Source of the DNA: Prosopocoilus inquinatus
Lineage: Eukaryota; Arthropoda; Insecta; Coleoptera; Lucanidae
NCBI GenBank assembly: GCA_036172665.1
Contig: CM069873.1
Span: 44,052,001-44,116,000 of the forward strand
Length of the DNA stretch: 64,000 nucleotides
Direction: 5' to 3'
The translations under genes and the position numbers were made by a program. Below are positions 41,381-52,867 of the stretch, piece after piece. The notes beneath the pieces are model-generated. The model ran no database searches, had not been told where the DNA came from, and was given only the letters and a program-made list of their open reading frames with translations. Position 1 is the first letter of the stretch; every line of letters starts with the position of its first letter.

Positions 41381-43218
41381 TTAGAAAATCGGAGAAGATT
41401 TGAAAATATCTTTAAGATCAGGCAATGTACTTGGTTGTCCAGCTGAAGGCTGAAGAATATTGTTGGGAACAGGCGACATACTTGGCTGTGTGGGTTGTTG
41501 TTGTTCAGGAATGGCTGTACAAGTGCAATGATTGTTGACACACTTTGGCCACGATCCATGATAAAAACAGAAAGCGGTGCAAGACGTACGGTAAATTTCT
41601 CCATTGGAAAATGAATCAACTTTGTAGCAATCCATTTGTCTCTTGTAACGCGTTAAAACATAACCTGAAAAAGAGCCTTGAATAAACCATACGATTAAAT
41701 GAATAAATAACCTGCTTCATTTATAAAATTGGAGTTGGCCGTATTAGTAGCAACATAATTGCATCTTTTTGATATAAATCTCACCTCAGATCACTTAAAC
41801 GTCATTTTTACTCGATCCGTCAATGTAACGAATCTATTGGTTCGATTAAAAGAACAGTAGGTTGTGTTTACAAATCTCCGATCGGTAAGTCACTGTTTTA
41901 TCGTTCGGAAGGCAGTAAAGTAATTAAATATACCTATAATCTCCAAAGTAACTGAGCGTATTTTGCCATTTTCAGATAATTTTAGTCCGTCATAGTTGTC
42001 ACAGAATTGTCACTTTGACATTAAACCAATTTAGAATCATTTAATTTGTAGCGTTTTCCACTGGCTGCACTAGTGCGCACTGACTGTATTTCCATCTCGG
42101 CTGAGCTTTATGTAATAAAACGAGATGGAGATATACTCAGTGCACATCAGTGCAGCCAGCGGAAAATGCTATTAGTTTAGTTGTTGCATGGATCATGCAA
42201 AAAACGTAATAAGCATCACAAGCGTTAAGGGCTACCGATCTCAGACAAGATTATTTAAGCTTTTAATGCTTAAATAAATATTTCAGTAGCACGAACAAGA
42301 TACTTAGGATACTTCGACTTAGCGATCTTAACTGATGGGAGCGGTCAAGCGGCAAGGTGGGAGGACGAAATATCAGTTCAAACCGTGCATGGAGTATTCC
42401 CTCCACAGTTCAAACTAAACTGTACGTGCTAACAGAACAGACACGAGATCTGAGGACAGGAAAGCAGGAGTTACATTAAAAACTTAGTTTCTAACTCCTT
42501 ATGATGAATATAATTTGTCCAATTCATGAAAGAATACATGCACGTCATATACAGTGCTCCTCTGTTTCAAACAGCTACGCTGCGTTAATCAACACTCCTG
42601 TTAACTTAGTATTTGAACTTAAATGGCGACCTGGTGCCTTTTGATCACTATAATCGGTATACAGACAAACAAACGAGTAAACAGGTAGACAAATACAAGT
42701 ATAAGACCTGAAATGCAAAATGTGTTTATTTATCTTTTAGATAGCGACTCAATATTTTATTGGGTAGACTATTAAAATAACATGACTGTACATAGAGCAA
42801 GTTAAAAGTAAAAGTACCGTGTGATGAATTAAATTCATAATTAGAGGAGGCTGTGATGGTTGGATATAATGATAAATAAATCATAAGTTGACAGAATATT
42901 AGGAGCGGTTCGACAAGACATTATCAATCATTAAAAAAGAGTCACAGTTCTGAAACTGATAGGTTTTTTAACTTCAAACTGTAAGCCTGTGTTGCCAACT
43001 TTTTGGAATATATCACAGCCTGCTCTAAATATAAATTCCGTTGATCGCAGGATACAATACTGAAGAACTGAACTGAAGATGCTCTAATCGAATTTGAGGG
43101 TAAGGAGAAAACAAAATTAGACATTTACTTTACCTTCATCGTCCATAAGTAGGGCAGAACTCTGAAGAGTGGATACCGCAATAATCAATATGGCTAAGCA
43201 AACGAAGAGCTTTGCCAT
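41381..43218 (-). CDS. Secreted pro-peptide with one six-cysteine CS-alpha-beta (defensin-like) module
   Basis: I infer two exons on the minus strand, 43218-43134 and 41664-41381, with a 1469-bp GT-AG phase-1 intron; together they give 122 residues. Residues 1-22 form a signal peptide (MAKLFVCLAILIIAVSTLQS). A short pro-segment ends in R34-Y-K-R37, a furin-type site, so the mature peptide would begin at Gln38. Cysteines at 41, 57, 61, 70, 75 and 77 give C-x15-C-x3-C-x8-C-x4-C-x-C, identical to both modules of the gene at 5209. A Pro/Gln-rich tail of 45 residues follows, which is unusual for a defensin. The signal-pro-module order matches insect prodefensins. The role is inferred as secreted defence or signalling peptide. 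The intron holds a foldback MITE (42049-42171). Confidence 0.75.
42049..42171. mobile_element. Foldback MITE in the intron of the second peptide gene (123 bp)
   Basis: TAGCGTTTTCCACTGGCTGC on the left pairs with GCAGCCAGCGGAAAATGCTA on the right. Pairing extends about 48 bp on each side, to CCATCTCG/CGAGATGG. TA may be the target duplication. Confidence 0.8.
42325..42425 (+). repeat. Possible tRNA-derived SINE fragment
   Basis: GGTCAAGCGGC (A-box-like) and CAGTTCAAACCG (B-box-like) are about 40 bp apart, as in a pol III promoter. No cloverleaf or second copy was found. Confidence 0.25.
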
Positions 43219-43269
43219 CTTTGTTACGACTGTTACAAAGAACACTGGCTACATACATGAAAATTATTC

Positions 43270-43278
43270 TATTTATAG
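43270..43278 (-). promoter_or_regulatory. TATA box of the second peptide gene
   Basis: TATAAATAG on the minus strand begins 60 bp upstream of the ATG at 43218. The implied 5' UTR is about 30 nt. Confidence 0.6.
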
Positions 43279-43279
43279 G

Positions 43280-44430
43280 AACCGTTATGAACAAAAAAAC
43301 CCACTAAATTTTAATCTCAAATTTCACGATAAAAAAGAAATAAATCTTCGAAGTCTACATAAATTCATTAATCTTAAAAGCCGAAATTTATTATGGGTAA
43401 ATTTTATTTGGTTGACATCGCAACAATTTATACAAAATTATTGCCCTTATTGTTGGAAAATTGTGTCTAGTCCGCATCAAATAATACATTTACTACTAAA
43501 AAATTAACCGTTTAAATATAAACAGTAGCAAAGAGAAAAACTTAATTCTAATCATTTCCATGGTTACAAAAAAATTTCAGCGGCACTTGTACAAATTACA
43601 TCGAATATTGTACAGAGTGGTCCATTTTTGATGATTTTACAGGGTTTCTCATTTATTTACAGGAATAGAAGGAAACCGTTTTCGCGACCCAATGCTACTT
43701 TTTCGAGAAAAACTCAATGGAGAGAGCAAAAGTTAGCTATCTCGGTTCGTTCGGGAAATATCGGCTGAAAACGAATTTTTCCGAAAAAATATTTTCATAA
43801 TAACTCAGTTGTTTGACAAGATATTTTAAAAATTCAGGAACTAATTTATACAAAAATGTTACATAGATTTCACTGATATTATTATCTCTTGTAAGAACCA
43901 CACCAGTTCTGCGAAAATAACTTTCTAATTTTAAATGGAAACTACAGTTGGCTAGGACACAAATAAATTTCTTGTTTAAGGAGGTTTCCAAAAATATAAA
44001 GTTTGATATAATTATTTTTACAAATAATAAAGATACTAATTATTTTTTGTTTTCTGATAGCCAACAAGCCAATACCAAAAATAAAAAATAGCTCAGTTGT
44101 TTCCCACAAAAAATCAATCATTACTAAGTAAAACAGGTAATTTAATTCAATAAATAAGTAGCTTCGTATATCTATCAGAGACTGGCATAAAACCACAAGA
44201 ATGTAAAAATGAATTAACTCCATTTGACCATTTCTTTAATTATTAATATAAATGGTTAAAATATTTTTATATATTTTAAATTGTATTAGTGTGTTTCTTT
44301 AAGAAATTATGGAAATATTTCTTAAGTTTAACAAAGCTTGCAAGAACTTTTGTATATTAATAAATTCACGGATCACGGATGGAAGTGAAATAAACACATC
44401 TAAGAATTTTTGGTAATTATAAATTTAACT
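43280..44430. other. No gene seen
   Basis: AT-rich. Short frames on both strands have no recognisable domain. Confidence 0.5.
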
Positions 44431-44436
44431 TTTTAA

Positions 44437-44612
44437 AAAATTTTGTTGCAAATCGTTTTTGATTACAGTGAAAACCTCGAGCAGCCTCTGTACAGCTGTT
44501 TCAGCCCTGTTTGGGACTTCATCAGCAGAGACGTAGCTCGACATTCCCACTGCAGACCAGAAACGACTTGTCCAATTTATTCGCAATTGCGATGTAATAG
44601 TGATGAACAGAT
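44437..44612 (-). repeat. Satellite-like ~310-bp repeat fragment
   Basis: Family blocks run from GCAAATCGTTTTTGATTAC to GATGTAATAGTGATGAACAG. They are cut at 44613 by the CAGGGTTGG element. Confidence 0.82.
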
Positions 44613-44825
44613 CAGGGTTGGAAAGTTTAAAGCAAACTGTTTAAAACATAGTGTTTAAAACATGTTTAAAACACCGAATTCAAAACATACCAAACATTTA
44701 AACAAAATGTTTTAAACATGTTTTTTTTTGGTAATGTTTTAAATTCATTTTTTGTAATTTTAAGCTAAAAAAGAACTCTTTTGATATAAGTGCTTTATTT
44801 TTAAGTTTTAAATATGTTTTTTTTT

Positions 44826-45310
44826 AGTTAATAATAATAATAATAATAATAATATATTTCGTTCCATAAATACCTCAGTGTAGAACATGTCAATTTAATA
44901 AAGTTGTAAATACAAAGTAAAATAATACTTGTACATATATACAATTAATACATATATGATAACAAATAAAAGTGCACGTGTACAAATTACATTTAAATAT
45001 CACAGACAATGCTGGTTTTAAAAAAATCTTCGTAAGAATAAAAAGCGCTTTTATGAAGATGTCGTTGTAGCACAGCTTTGAATTGCTGATAAGTTAAATC
45101 TCTAATTTTTGAGGGAATAACATTGTAAATTTTTATCAATTGAAATACGACGTTTCTCTGAACCTTTGACAAGTTAGTTTGAGGTGTATTAAGATAACAG
45201 TTTGTTTTTCCGCGTGTATGGTGATTATGGTCTAATATATATTTTTCTTGAAATTGTTTGTAATGTTTTTTCACGAAAAGAGCGCATTCGAGGATGTAAA
45301 GTCCACACAA
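44826..45310 (-). pseudogene. 5'-truncated LINE 3' end (reverse transcriptase C-terminus)
   Basis: The minus strand encodes about 105 residues including LDHNHHTRGK, KVQRNVVFQLIKIYNVIPS and SAFYSYEDFF. These resemble the C-terminal region of the LINE at 37100-37430 (AFYSIGEFF). A (TAA)n-type tract at 44830-44853 is its 3' tail. Similar ~75-bp sequences flank it (44737-44816 and 45309-45385). Confidence 0.8.
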
Positions 45311-45639
45311 TGTTTTAAATTCATTTTTTTAGTTTTAAGCCAAAAAAGACCAGTTTTGATATATGTGTTTTATTTTTGCAACGTTCTCATATCAATTGTT
45401 TTAATAATTGTAGACAATGCGTGGCTGAGCTGATGTGATGACTACACTGTAGCTCTGATTTGAACTAAATTTAAATTGCATTAGATTGATTATAATCAAT
45501 TCATTAATTCTGATCACTAGAATAATACTTATATTGTAAAAGTTTTAAATACCTTTTCAATATTTAACCTTTTATTATTACATTTGAAACATACTGGGTC
45601 CTCCGCTTCCCTGTTCATACTATAGGCTACGGGGTGAGT

Positions 45640-45730
45640 TATTTCGTAGCAAACTGGATTGAATTTGTCAATGATAATGCAATGTTTGGTCAAAAAGTGA
45701 TCGTAGGATGTCGCTGTTTAAACTATTTAT
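45640..45730 (+). repeat. Diverged satellite-like ~310-bp repeat fragment
   Basis: It matches the family over GGTCAAAAAGTGATCGTAGG and the preceding GTAGCAAACTGGATTGAATT, with many substitutions. Confidence 0.6.
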
Positions 45731-45769
45731 AACGTTATCGTTTCATTTGTCTTCATTGAATTTCTAACG

Positions 45770-46140
45770 TGTGTCCCAAGGCCGTATATTCGCCCTTTTA
45801 GAATTTTAAGGTTTGTTTAAAATTTGAAAACGATTAAAAACGATGAATTAAACAAAAATTTAATTTGAAATTTCAGACATGTACCTACCGGATTTTTGGT
45901 TTCGCCGGAAGTAATATCAACTTTGTTATTTTAAATGGAACATTCTACATATTTGAAATTTTTGTTTTCCAGTATTGAAAGCCACGAGTCGTGTATTTTA
46001 GTTCTAACGCGATCAAGTAATTTGAAAAAAATATTTCTTTGGATTGTATTTGAGTTTAGTTTTTATTGGGAATGTTTTTCTCAGTATGTTGATACCAAAT
46101 ACTTCATACTTTCTCTGAAAATCATTTAAAACACTGCGAC
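45770..46140 (+). repeat. Dispersed repeat D, diverged copy
   Basis: It shares GGTTTCGCCGGAAGTAATAT, the TTTTAAATGGAACATTC motif and the GTTGATACCAAATACTTCAT block with the copies at 30.8 and 52.4 kb. Confidence 0.68.
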
Positions 46141-46899
46141 CGTAGATCCTAAATAAATCAAACTCTGCCTTAAATGATTTAAATTATTATCAAAGTACAT
46201 ACATTATTTTTAAAAGGGTACATAATCTAACATTACAAACTTTCCATCTTTCTTATAATTAGAGATCGAATTTTAATAAATTCTTCTTTTTACACAAATA
46301 TCTTTTTATGTAAGCTGTGAGGGCAATTTAAACATTTAACAGTTGTTTTAAACAGCTGTTTTTTTTTTTTGTTTAAAACATGTTTAATTTAGGGTCAATT
46401 TTAAACATGTTTTAAACAAAAAAAACTGTTTAAAACAAAAAAAAACAGAAGTTCTGTTCTTTAAAAAAAAACAGTTTTTTTTCCAACCCTGCGTTTATGT
46501 ATCTAAATTATGTAAAGTATAAATTATGTATAGTATTATCGGTCGCAGATTACAATGAAGGGAAAATTTTTTAGAACGTAATTATTGCAGCAAATTGTCA
46601 CCTTCAACTTCAATTCAAATAAACAGCGTTCTTGGTTTCCTTGATTTCCGACGACGTTTTAAATCACTGATGAGAACTTAATTAAATAAAATTCCAGCAA
46701 TAAAATAATGAAATTTCAAAACGCTGCCACCGCTAAAATAACGATCACAGATCAATAACATTTAATCTATTACAAAGAATGTAATGTGAAGATTCTCCTG
46801 ATATGAAGAAACTGAAAAAATATTTGATATTAAGTTCTTTAACCAGCTAATTCATATATTGCACCAAAACAATTGCTTTCACTGAAAATTTTCACGTAG

Positions 46900-47720
46900 T
46901 CATAAAGTAAACATCCGTATCTATTTAATAATGCCTTTAGAAAATTTTAGCCGGTTGATTTAAAGTAATTAGAAAATTAATTAAATATGGCATTCCCAGC
47001 AATAAAATAATACTATATTTGAACGTCCATATCTTTTCATCCAGTATTCGCATAAACATTCTACTTTCAGAATATGAAAGCACAGATCGAAATCTATCGT
47101 TTAAATCACCCTCTGAGTTTTAGCCTGTTGATTTGAAGTAATTAGGAATTAATTAAAAGTGACGCTCGGAGCAATAAAACAGTACCAACTTCAAACTTTC
47201 ATAACTTTCCATCCAGCACTACCATAAACATTCTGTTTGCAGAATATGAAAGTGCATATGGGGAACTTCCGTCTAAAGCACCCTCTGAGTTTTAGCCGGT
47301 TGATTTGCAGTAATTATAAATTAATTAAAAGCGACGTTCGGAGCAATGAAACAGTACCAATTTCAAACGTTCATAATTTTCCATCCAGCATTTGCATAAA
47401 CATTCTGTTTGCAGAATATAAAAGTGCATATCGAGAACTTTCGTCTAAAGTACCCTCTGAATTTTAGCCGATTGATTTCAAGTAATTAGAAATTAATTAA
47501 AAGTGACGCTAGGAGCAATAAAACAGTAACAACTTCAAGCATTCATAACTTTCCATCCAGCACTAGCATTAACATTCTGATTGCAGAATATGAAAGCACA
47601 GTTCGAGATCTGTCGTTTAAATCGCCCTCTGAGTTTTAGCCGGTTTATATGAAGTAATTAGAAATTAATAAAAAGTGACGCTCGGAGCAATAACACAGTA
47701 ACAACTTCAAACGTTGGTCA
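46900..47720 (+). repeat. Tandem array, 172-bp unit, about 4.7 copies
   Basis: TTTTAGCC followed by a TTGATTT-type word recurs at 46945, 47118, 47291, 47462 and 47634, a spacing of 172-173 bp. Each unit also contains GGAGCAATAAAACAGTA-like, CATCCAGCA-like and AAACATTCTGTTTGCAGAAT-like blocks. Units differ by about 10-20 percent by eye, so the array is not newly amplified. Confidence 0.87.
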
Positions 47721-48276
47721 TGGTTTGAACTTTCAATTACATTACACAGGCTGTTCAAAGTTTTTGTTATACGCACACAAAAACTTCGTTATTATGGAGG
47801 AAACGAAGTTGTTCAAATTGGCAAAAATATACTGCTTTTACTCAAAATTAGTAATTAAGCATTATCCATGCGTAAGCTGACCGGATCAGTCACATTACGG
47901 TGGAATTCTCGATATGTCCTTCTTCTGATGAGATCTCAATTAGGGCCGAAATCGCTATGAGAACCCTGTTGTAATTTAGCTGAAATGTAGCAGATTTTTA
48001 ATGATTTTTTTAATGGTGAGTACAAATATCGCAATAACTCCTTTATTATTCGTTCTGAGGTTAAATAGTTAAGAGTACTTTATATTTAGAATTTATTATT
48101 CTTTCGTTTCACAACAAAAATACGGCATATTTCATTAAAGAAAAGTTTACATATGAAGATATTACGAGAACGCGATACATAATTGTTTTTTTTTTAATAT
48201 CGCCGCTGTAATTGTGGGTTCATTATTGCTGATGATTTGAACGATTTCGAACCTTAATAATAATGCAGTTATTGTA
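47721..48276. other. No gene seen
   Basis: AT-rich. A small hairpin (AACTTCGTTATT with its near complement AACGAAGTT) lies at 47787-47815. Nothing else was recognised. Confidence 0.5.
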
Positions 48277-48584
48277 TGTATACAATGTTTCCCAAAAGTA
48301 ATGGATAAATTCTATAAAATGGTTAAGAAAAATGCTTCACAAGAATGCTCAGACAGGTCGATTTTTATTTTCCATCATCCCTCAACCCCTAAGCTACAAC
48401 AACCCCAACTTTAAAAATTCAAAAAGCAACCCTTGTGATACCTCGTTAAATAGCATTTTTAATGCTAAATACATCAGATAAAACTTATTCAAAATCGAAT
48501 GATAAATAACTGAGATATTCAGAAAAATACATTGAAAAAAACGGGGAATTTTCAAGCGGACATTGTTACAGCTCTAGCAATAAG

Positions 48585-50530
48585 TAGAGCTGATAATTAT
48601 ATGCATTAAAAAGCTTTAAATATGCTGCATATATGCAGACAAAACATGTGAAAACATGCAAGATATAAGCCTCATGAATTAAGAGGTATGCTCCGAAAAA
48701 AGTTAAATAAACTAAAATACTATTAATTTAAATAAAAAATTGAATATATAAAATTGTTAATAAATAAAATTATTAATAAAAAAAACTCTTAATAAGTAAA
48801 ACTAATAAATAAAACTCTTAATATATGAAACTATTAATATAAAAAATTTATTTCCAGTCAAATCAATGTGATGTATTGCAAGAACATACCAAATATTTTT
48901 TTAAGTTAACAGTTAAAAGGCTTTTATAAGCAGAAAATGACCGTTTAACATCACATGAAACCTGCATGGGTGCATATTTAAATTTTGATAATAATATTGA
49001 TAGCATCTTCTTCTTTCCCCGAAAGAAGAGTAGATATTTTATGGAGGGTTTGAAACTGTATTTTTCTTTAAAATATGATTTAATTTATCCTTAACCTGCT
49101 TCCCACACATATCAGGTATGGCATTAATTTTATTTTGAACATTCTTTATTCAGTCCATACTTTTTATGAACATTGTGTTTAAATACATGACCTCGTCTGC
49201 TAAGAAAGCAAATTGTGTTTTTATTAATTGTACTTGCACTAGCAGTTTTAGATTATTAAAAAGTTTTAGGCGCAAATAATTTTGACTCAAAACTCGTGAC
49301 CACTTTTTCAAAAGATTGATTGATTAATTTTCAGCGTAGTATTTAACATTAAGTTAAGTTTCCCAAAGTACAAGAATAGGCTCAAATTGTAGAGCCATTA
49401 CAGGGCACATGTCTCGAAAAGCTTGAACTATGGGAGGAAACCAATTTATTTACAGTACATATTCCGATCGCACTGTTTCTGCAGTTCGTGTCATGCATTT
49501 AATGCAGGACACGAACATGTTGCATGAATCATATTTAGATAATACACCCTTAGCTATTGACCCGCCGTAATCATACAAGATGCTCAAAAATAACAAAACT
49601 CTTTCATTGCCTGAAAGGCCAAAAAGTCACTGACTACACTCATTTACAAACCTTGCTACAGTTGCAAAATTGTTTTTCTAGAACCTTAGATTATACTAGA
49701 TAAGGCCTTGCATAAGCATTTTCATTTCGTTTTCCAACGATCAAATTTGCAACATACTCGCTACGAATATTTGTTGTTTCAACTGCCAATATCGACAATC
49801 CGTTCGAATAATTTTTAAATAAACTTTGTCTACAAATACATTTTTTACAGCACCTTGAAATGGAACGTTTTGTGATGTATGTTTTTCGATAAATGCTTTG
49901 AAGATGTTCTTCTCCAGTTAATAAAATTGTGTATTTACACATATAAAGGCCGTACACAAATCAGATATGATTTAAACACATTACTAAGTTCCAATTGTTG
50001 GCTAAGAGCCCCTTCATTGTTTAAAAATGTTTGTCTTGTAGTTTCCATTTTTTTTACTTTTTTCTTGATGTGCAGATGTTGATAACTCTGAAATTTCTTG
50101 CTATATGAAATCTAAAACGAAAATAATACTGTTGTCCATTTGTTCAAGTCAGAGATTACAATTATTAATAAATTATAAATTTAATAAACCGGCAATTAAG
50201 TAATTACTAATTTTTATTTTAACTGACTTGTTTGGAGTCAATAAATAAATTTTCGGTTTCTACGGCTACCGGTTGCCGTCATTCTCTGTAACGATGAGAT
50301 AAAATTGAAAATAATTAAATTAAAAAATCTTTCAAAGGCCTAAATGTGCTTCAAATATGCAATTGAGCTGTAATATGCATCTTATGCACTAACCCAATAT
50401 TTACGCATATATATGCTCAATAAAATTTAAAATTTGTATGTTATTTTCAGTAATTGGTATAAGTAGCAAAACAAAAACATCTTGCATACCTTCAAACTCC
50501 ATATGCGTTTGCAAATAATTATCAGCTCTA
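48585..50530 (-). mobile_element. hAT-family transposon with perfect 8-bp target duplication
   Basis: The ends TAGAGCTGATAATTAT and ATAATTATCAGCTCTA are exact inverted repeats fitting the hAT end consensus. GCAATAAG flanks both sides (48577-48584 and 50531-50538). The interior, 1.95 kb, holds a decayed minus-strand transposase. Confidence 0.9.
48870..50090 (-). pseudogene. hAT transposase, heavily decayed
   Basis: The minus strand reads, in shifting frames, FQGAVKNVFVDKVYLKI (about 49860), FVNECSQ, a central region with IKCMTRTAETVRSEY (about 49500), and QVSCDVKRSFSAYKSLL near 48950. The last is the hallmark of the hAT C-terminal dimerisation domain. Multiple stops show it is inactive. The intact enzyme would excise the element and generate 8-bp duplications, as seen here. 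Confidence 0.78.
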
Positions 50531-50817
50531 GCAATAAGTGATAAAAACAATTGCAAGTTGTTATATATTAAATAGAATTTATTGACATTACATGGTGCAG
50601 TGTTTGTTACTTGTTTTAACGATTAGTTACCAAAAGTGAAGCCGTTATTTATTTGTTTTTATTTATCATCTCACTTTGAAAAAGAAATTTATTGTATTTT
50701 ATTGTATTCAGCATTAAAAATGCTGTTAAATGAGGTATCACAAAGGGTGCTTTGCTATTTGATTTTTTAAAGTTGGGGTTGTTATCGCTTAGAGGATGAG
50801 GGGTGGGGGGTTGAAAA

Positions 50818-51360
50818 TTACACTTGCTTGCAACAAAAACGCGTACAACTTCAACATCAAGTAGCCGAGTTTTTACCTATTTTTTGTTTTGTAAATGGGT
50901 ATTTTGAGAATTTTGTCAGGTTTCCAAACGTACAACTGATATTAAAATAATTACTATTTTACGTGGTACAAGTCAGACAGTATGATTTGTTCAATAAATA
51001 TTACGCCATTCCATATATTTAACGGCCCATAAATGTAATTTAATCGAAATAGAATTGTCGATTGCTTATGTTCTGCTATTAATATAATTTTTTTAACACT
51101 TAACAAGACTCTCCAAAGTTGAATTTGTAATTTTCGACGTGTTGGTGACAAGAACGTTGGAAAATTTGTTAAAACTTGCGGTTTATATTGGATTTTCTCT
51201 TAATTCAGAAGAGCATTATTCGAATCGTGAATCGATATTTTTAGACATCTATCTCCAATCATCTTTTCTATATGCAAGTTTATCTTCTTTCCACATATTA
51301 TTTGTGTATCATAGTATTTTTATTTAAGCTATAATCATTCGCGACAACTGAGAATCACTA
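50818..51360 (+). mobile_element. Tc1-like MITE (repeat E), truncated copy
   Basis: It is the inverse of 7250-7735, starting ACACTTGCTTGCAACAAAAA. It interrupts the right arm of the 48277-51453 element between TTGAAAA and AAATCGACC. The far terminal repeat present at 7066 is missing here. Confidence 0.75.
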
Positions 51361-51454
51361 TTCATTCAAAATCGACCTGTCTGACCATTTTTATGAAACA
51401 TTTTTCTTAATCATTTCATAGAATTTATCTGTTACTTTTGGGAAACACTGTATA

Positions 51455-52185
51455 ATAGTAACTTTGATCATCCTATACAGACTGTTCAAAAATAACTCGG
51501 CACTATTGCAAACTTTTTTATTATTAAAGTTACAGATACGATTAAATTAGCAAACTAGTGGTATCTTTCGTCCTGATTGCAACGATGCATTCGAAAAAAA
51601 AACAATTGAACATCGAGTTTCTGAAATAAAGGGAAAGGAACACTTTTTTTAATGGAACATCCTGTATATGACCAATCGATGGAGAATAAAATTTTGAATT
51701 CAAATTGTTCTTTATCATAAAAGGAAGATAAAGCAGTGGTTAGTTCGGGTGTGTCGGGATAGTGCTACCTACCGTCTGCACAGCTATTGGGAGCTATTGT
51801 TGCGCTGTCTGAGGTGAACGTTCTGTGCCTTTGGAGAACTACCAGGATGGGTGATGTTGTGGTGTTTGTAACTCTCATAATCTTAATCTTTAATCCTTAA
51901 TCATTTTCTTATGTCATCTAGTTAAATGAATTGCCACTGACAAGCTTTAAGATTAGTGGCGCTAAATTCAATTTACTTTGTGTTATATGTATGTACTCCT
52001 TCGATGTTCGATTGTCTCAATTCTTTCGATTGTATTTCTTTTTTCTTTTTGAAATAAACTATAATAAACTCTTTCTTATAAGTTTTCGAAAATACACGAT
52101 TTATAGTTTTGGAAATTAAAAAAAAAAAACAAGAAAAAATTTCCTTGTCATGAAAACCAAAATTACTATGTGATACATATTCGGA
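51455..52185. other. No gene seen
   Basis: A moderately GC-rich patch at 51735-51860 lacks a readable domain or tRNA-like structure. The rest is AT-rich. Confidence 0.45.
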
Positions 52186-52189
52186 CTTA

Positions 52190-52425
52190 CAATGATCTGC
52201 AGATTTCAAATATGTAAAAATATACAGGCCGTTACACCATTCAGACCAGAGAAAAATATTTTTCCCGCACCGAGAGGGTCGCCGCGCTAGATATACGTTA
52301 GGTGGGTAGCCGCACCGCGGTTCACCGCGGGTCGCAACAGTGTGCGCACTCTCATAAGAATACAGCAAAAGAAATATTCTTCGCCGCGCTAGATGTGCGA
52401 CAACATTAATAAGCAACGATAGTTT
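52190..52425. other. GC-rich island with repeated CCGCGCTAGATRTRCG
   Basis: CGCCGCGCTAGATATACG (about 52271) and CGCCGCGCTAGATGTGCG (about 52382) are direct repeats, each preceded by an AATATT-type word. In between is GCACCGCGGTTCACCGCGGG. The composition differs sharply from its surroundings. An open minus-strand frame of 147 codons crosses it but matches nothing I know. Confidence 0.5.
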
Positions 52426-52447
52426 ACAGATTTTGTATTCAAAAAAT

Positions 52448-52860
52448 ATGTATACCGGGTGTCCCCCGCCATGTGCTCACCCTTCTAGAATCTTTATTTA
52501 TTAATCGATTAACCTGAATTTTGGAGACGATAAACTAAACAAAAAATGGAATTTTCCAACATACTGATAGTCGTCATAGGACTTCCGGTTTCGCCGGAAG
52601 TGATATCAACTTTCTTATTTTAAATGGAACATCCTATATATTTTTACATGTTTGAAATCTACGGAGCATTACGAGTCCGAATACGTATCAATTGTTAATT
52701 TTGGTTTCCATGACAACGGAAAAAAAACTTCTTTATTTTTCAATCTAGAAAGCTATGAATCGCAATTTTTCGATCTAATGCGATCAAGTGTTTCGAAAAA
52801 ATCACTCCTTTGATGGTATTTTAATTTTTAACATTTTTACAGTATTTGAAATTTTCATTA
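52448..52860 (+). repeat. Dispersed repeat D, best-preserved copy
   Basis: It starts TATACCGGGTGTCCCCCGCC and follows 30790-31200 closely, including TTCCGGTTTCGCCGGAAGTG, itself a palindrome. Confidence 0.8.
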
Positions 52861-52867
52861 GCTCTTA

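Larger units (their letters stand above)
44613..46501. mobile_element. Candidate hAT-like TIR element (CAGGGTTGG ends), nested
   Basis: The ends CAGGGTTGGAAA and TTTTCCAACCCTG are inverted. Both subterminal regions are rich in the word GTTTAAAAC and its complement, as in hAT elements with repeated transposase-binding words. No matching 8-bp target duplication and no transposase were found. A LINE fragment, a satellite-like fragment and a repeat-D fragment lie inside. Confidence 0.6.
48277..51453. mobile_element. TIR element with arms of ~270-330 bp, hosting two later insertions
   Basis: TATACAATGTTTCCCAAAAG and its complement CTTTTGGGAAACACTGTATA mark the ends. The inverse match runs inward through GACAGGTCGATTTT, CCCCAACTTTAAAAA and GCATTTTTAATGCT to about 48545 and 50575. 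The centre is occupied by a hAT relic, and the right arm is split by repeat E. Confidence 0.78.

Noticed and set aside
42325..42425. tRNA gene
   Set aside because: A-box and B-box-like words are present, but no acceptor or anticodon stem can be drawn. Kept only as a low-confidence SINE.
51973..52416. 147-codon minus-strand frame over the GC-rich island
   Set aside because: The frame openness is explained by composition, and the sequence includes low-complexity Lys/Phe stretches and no known domain.
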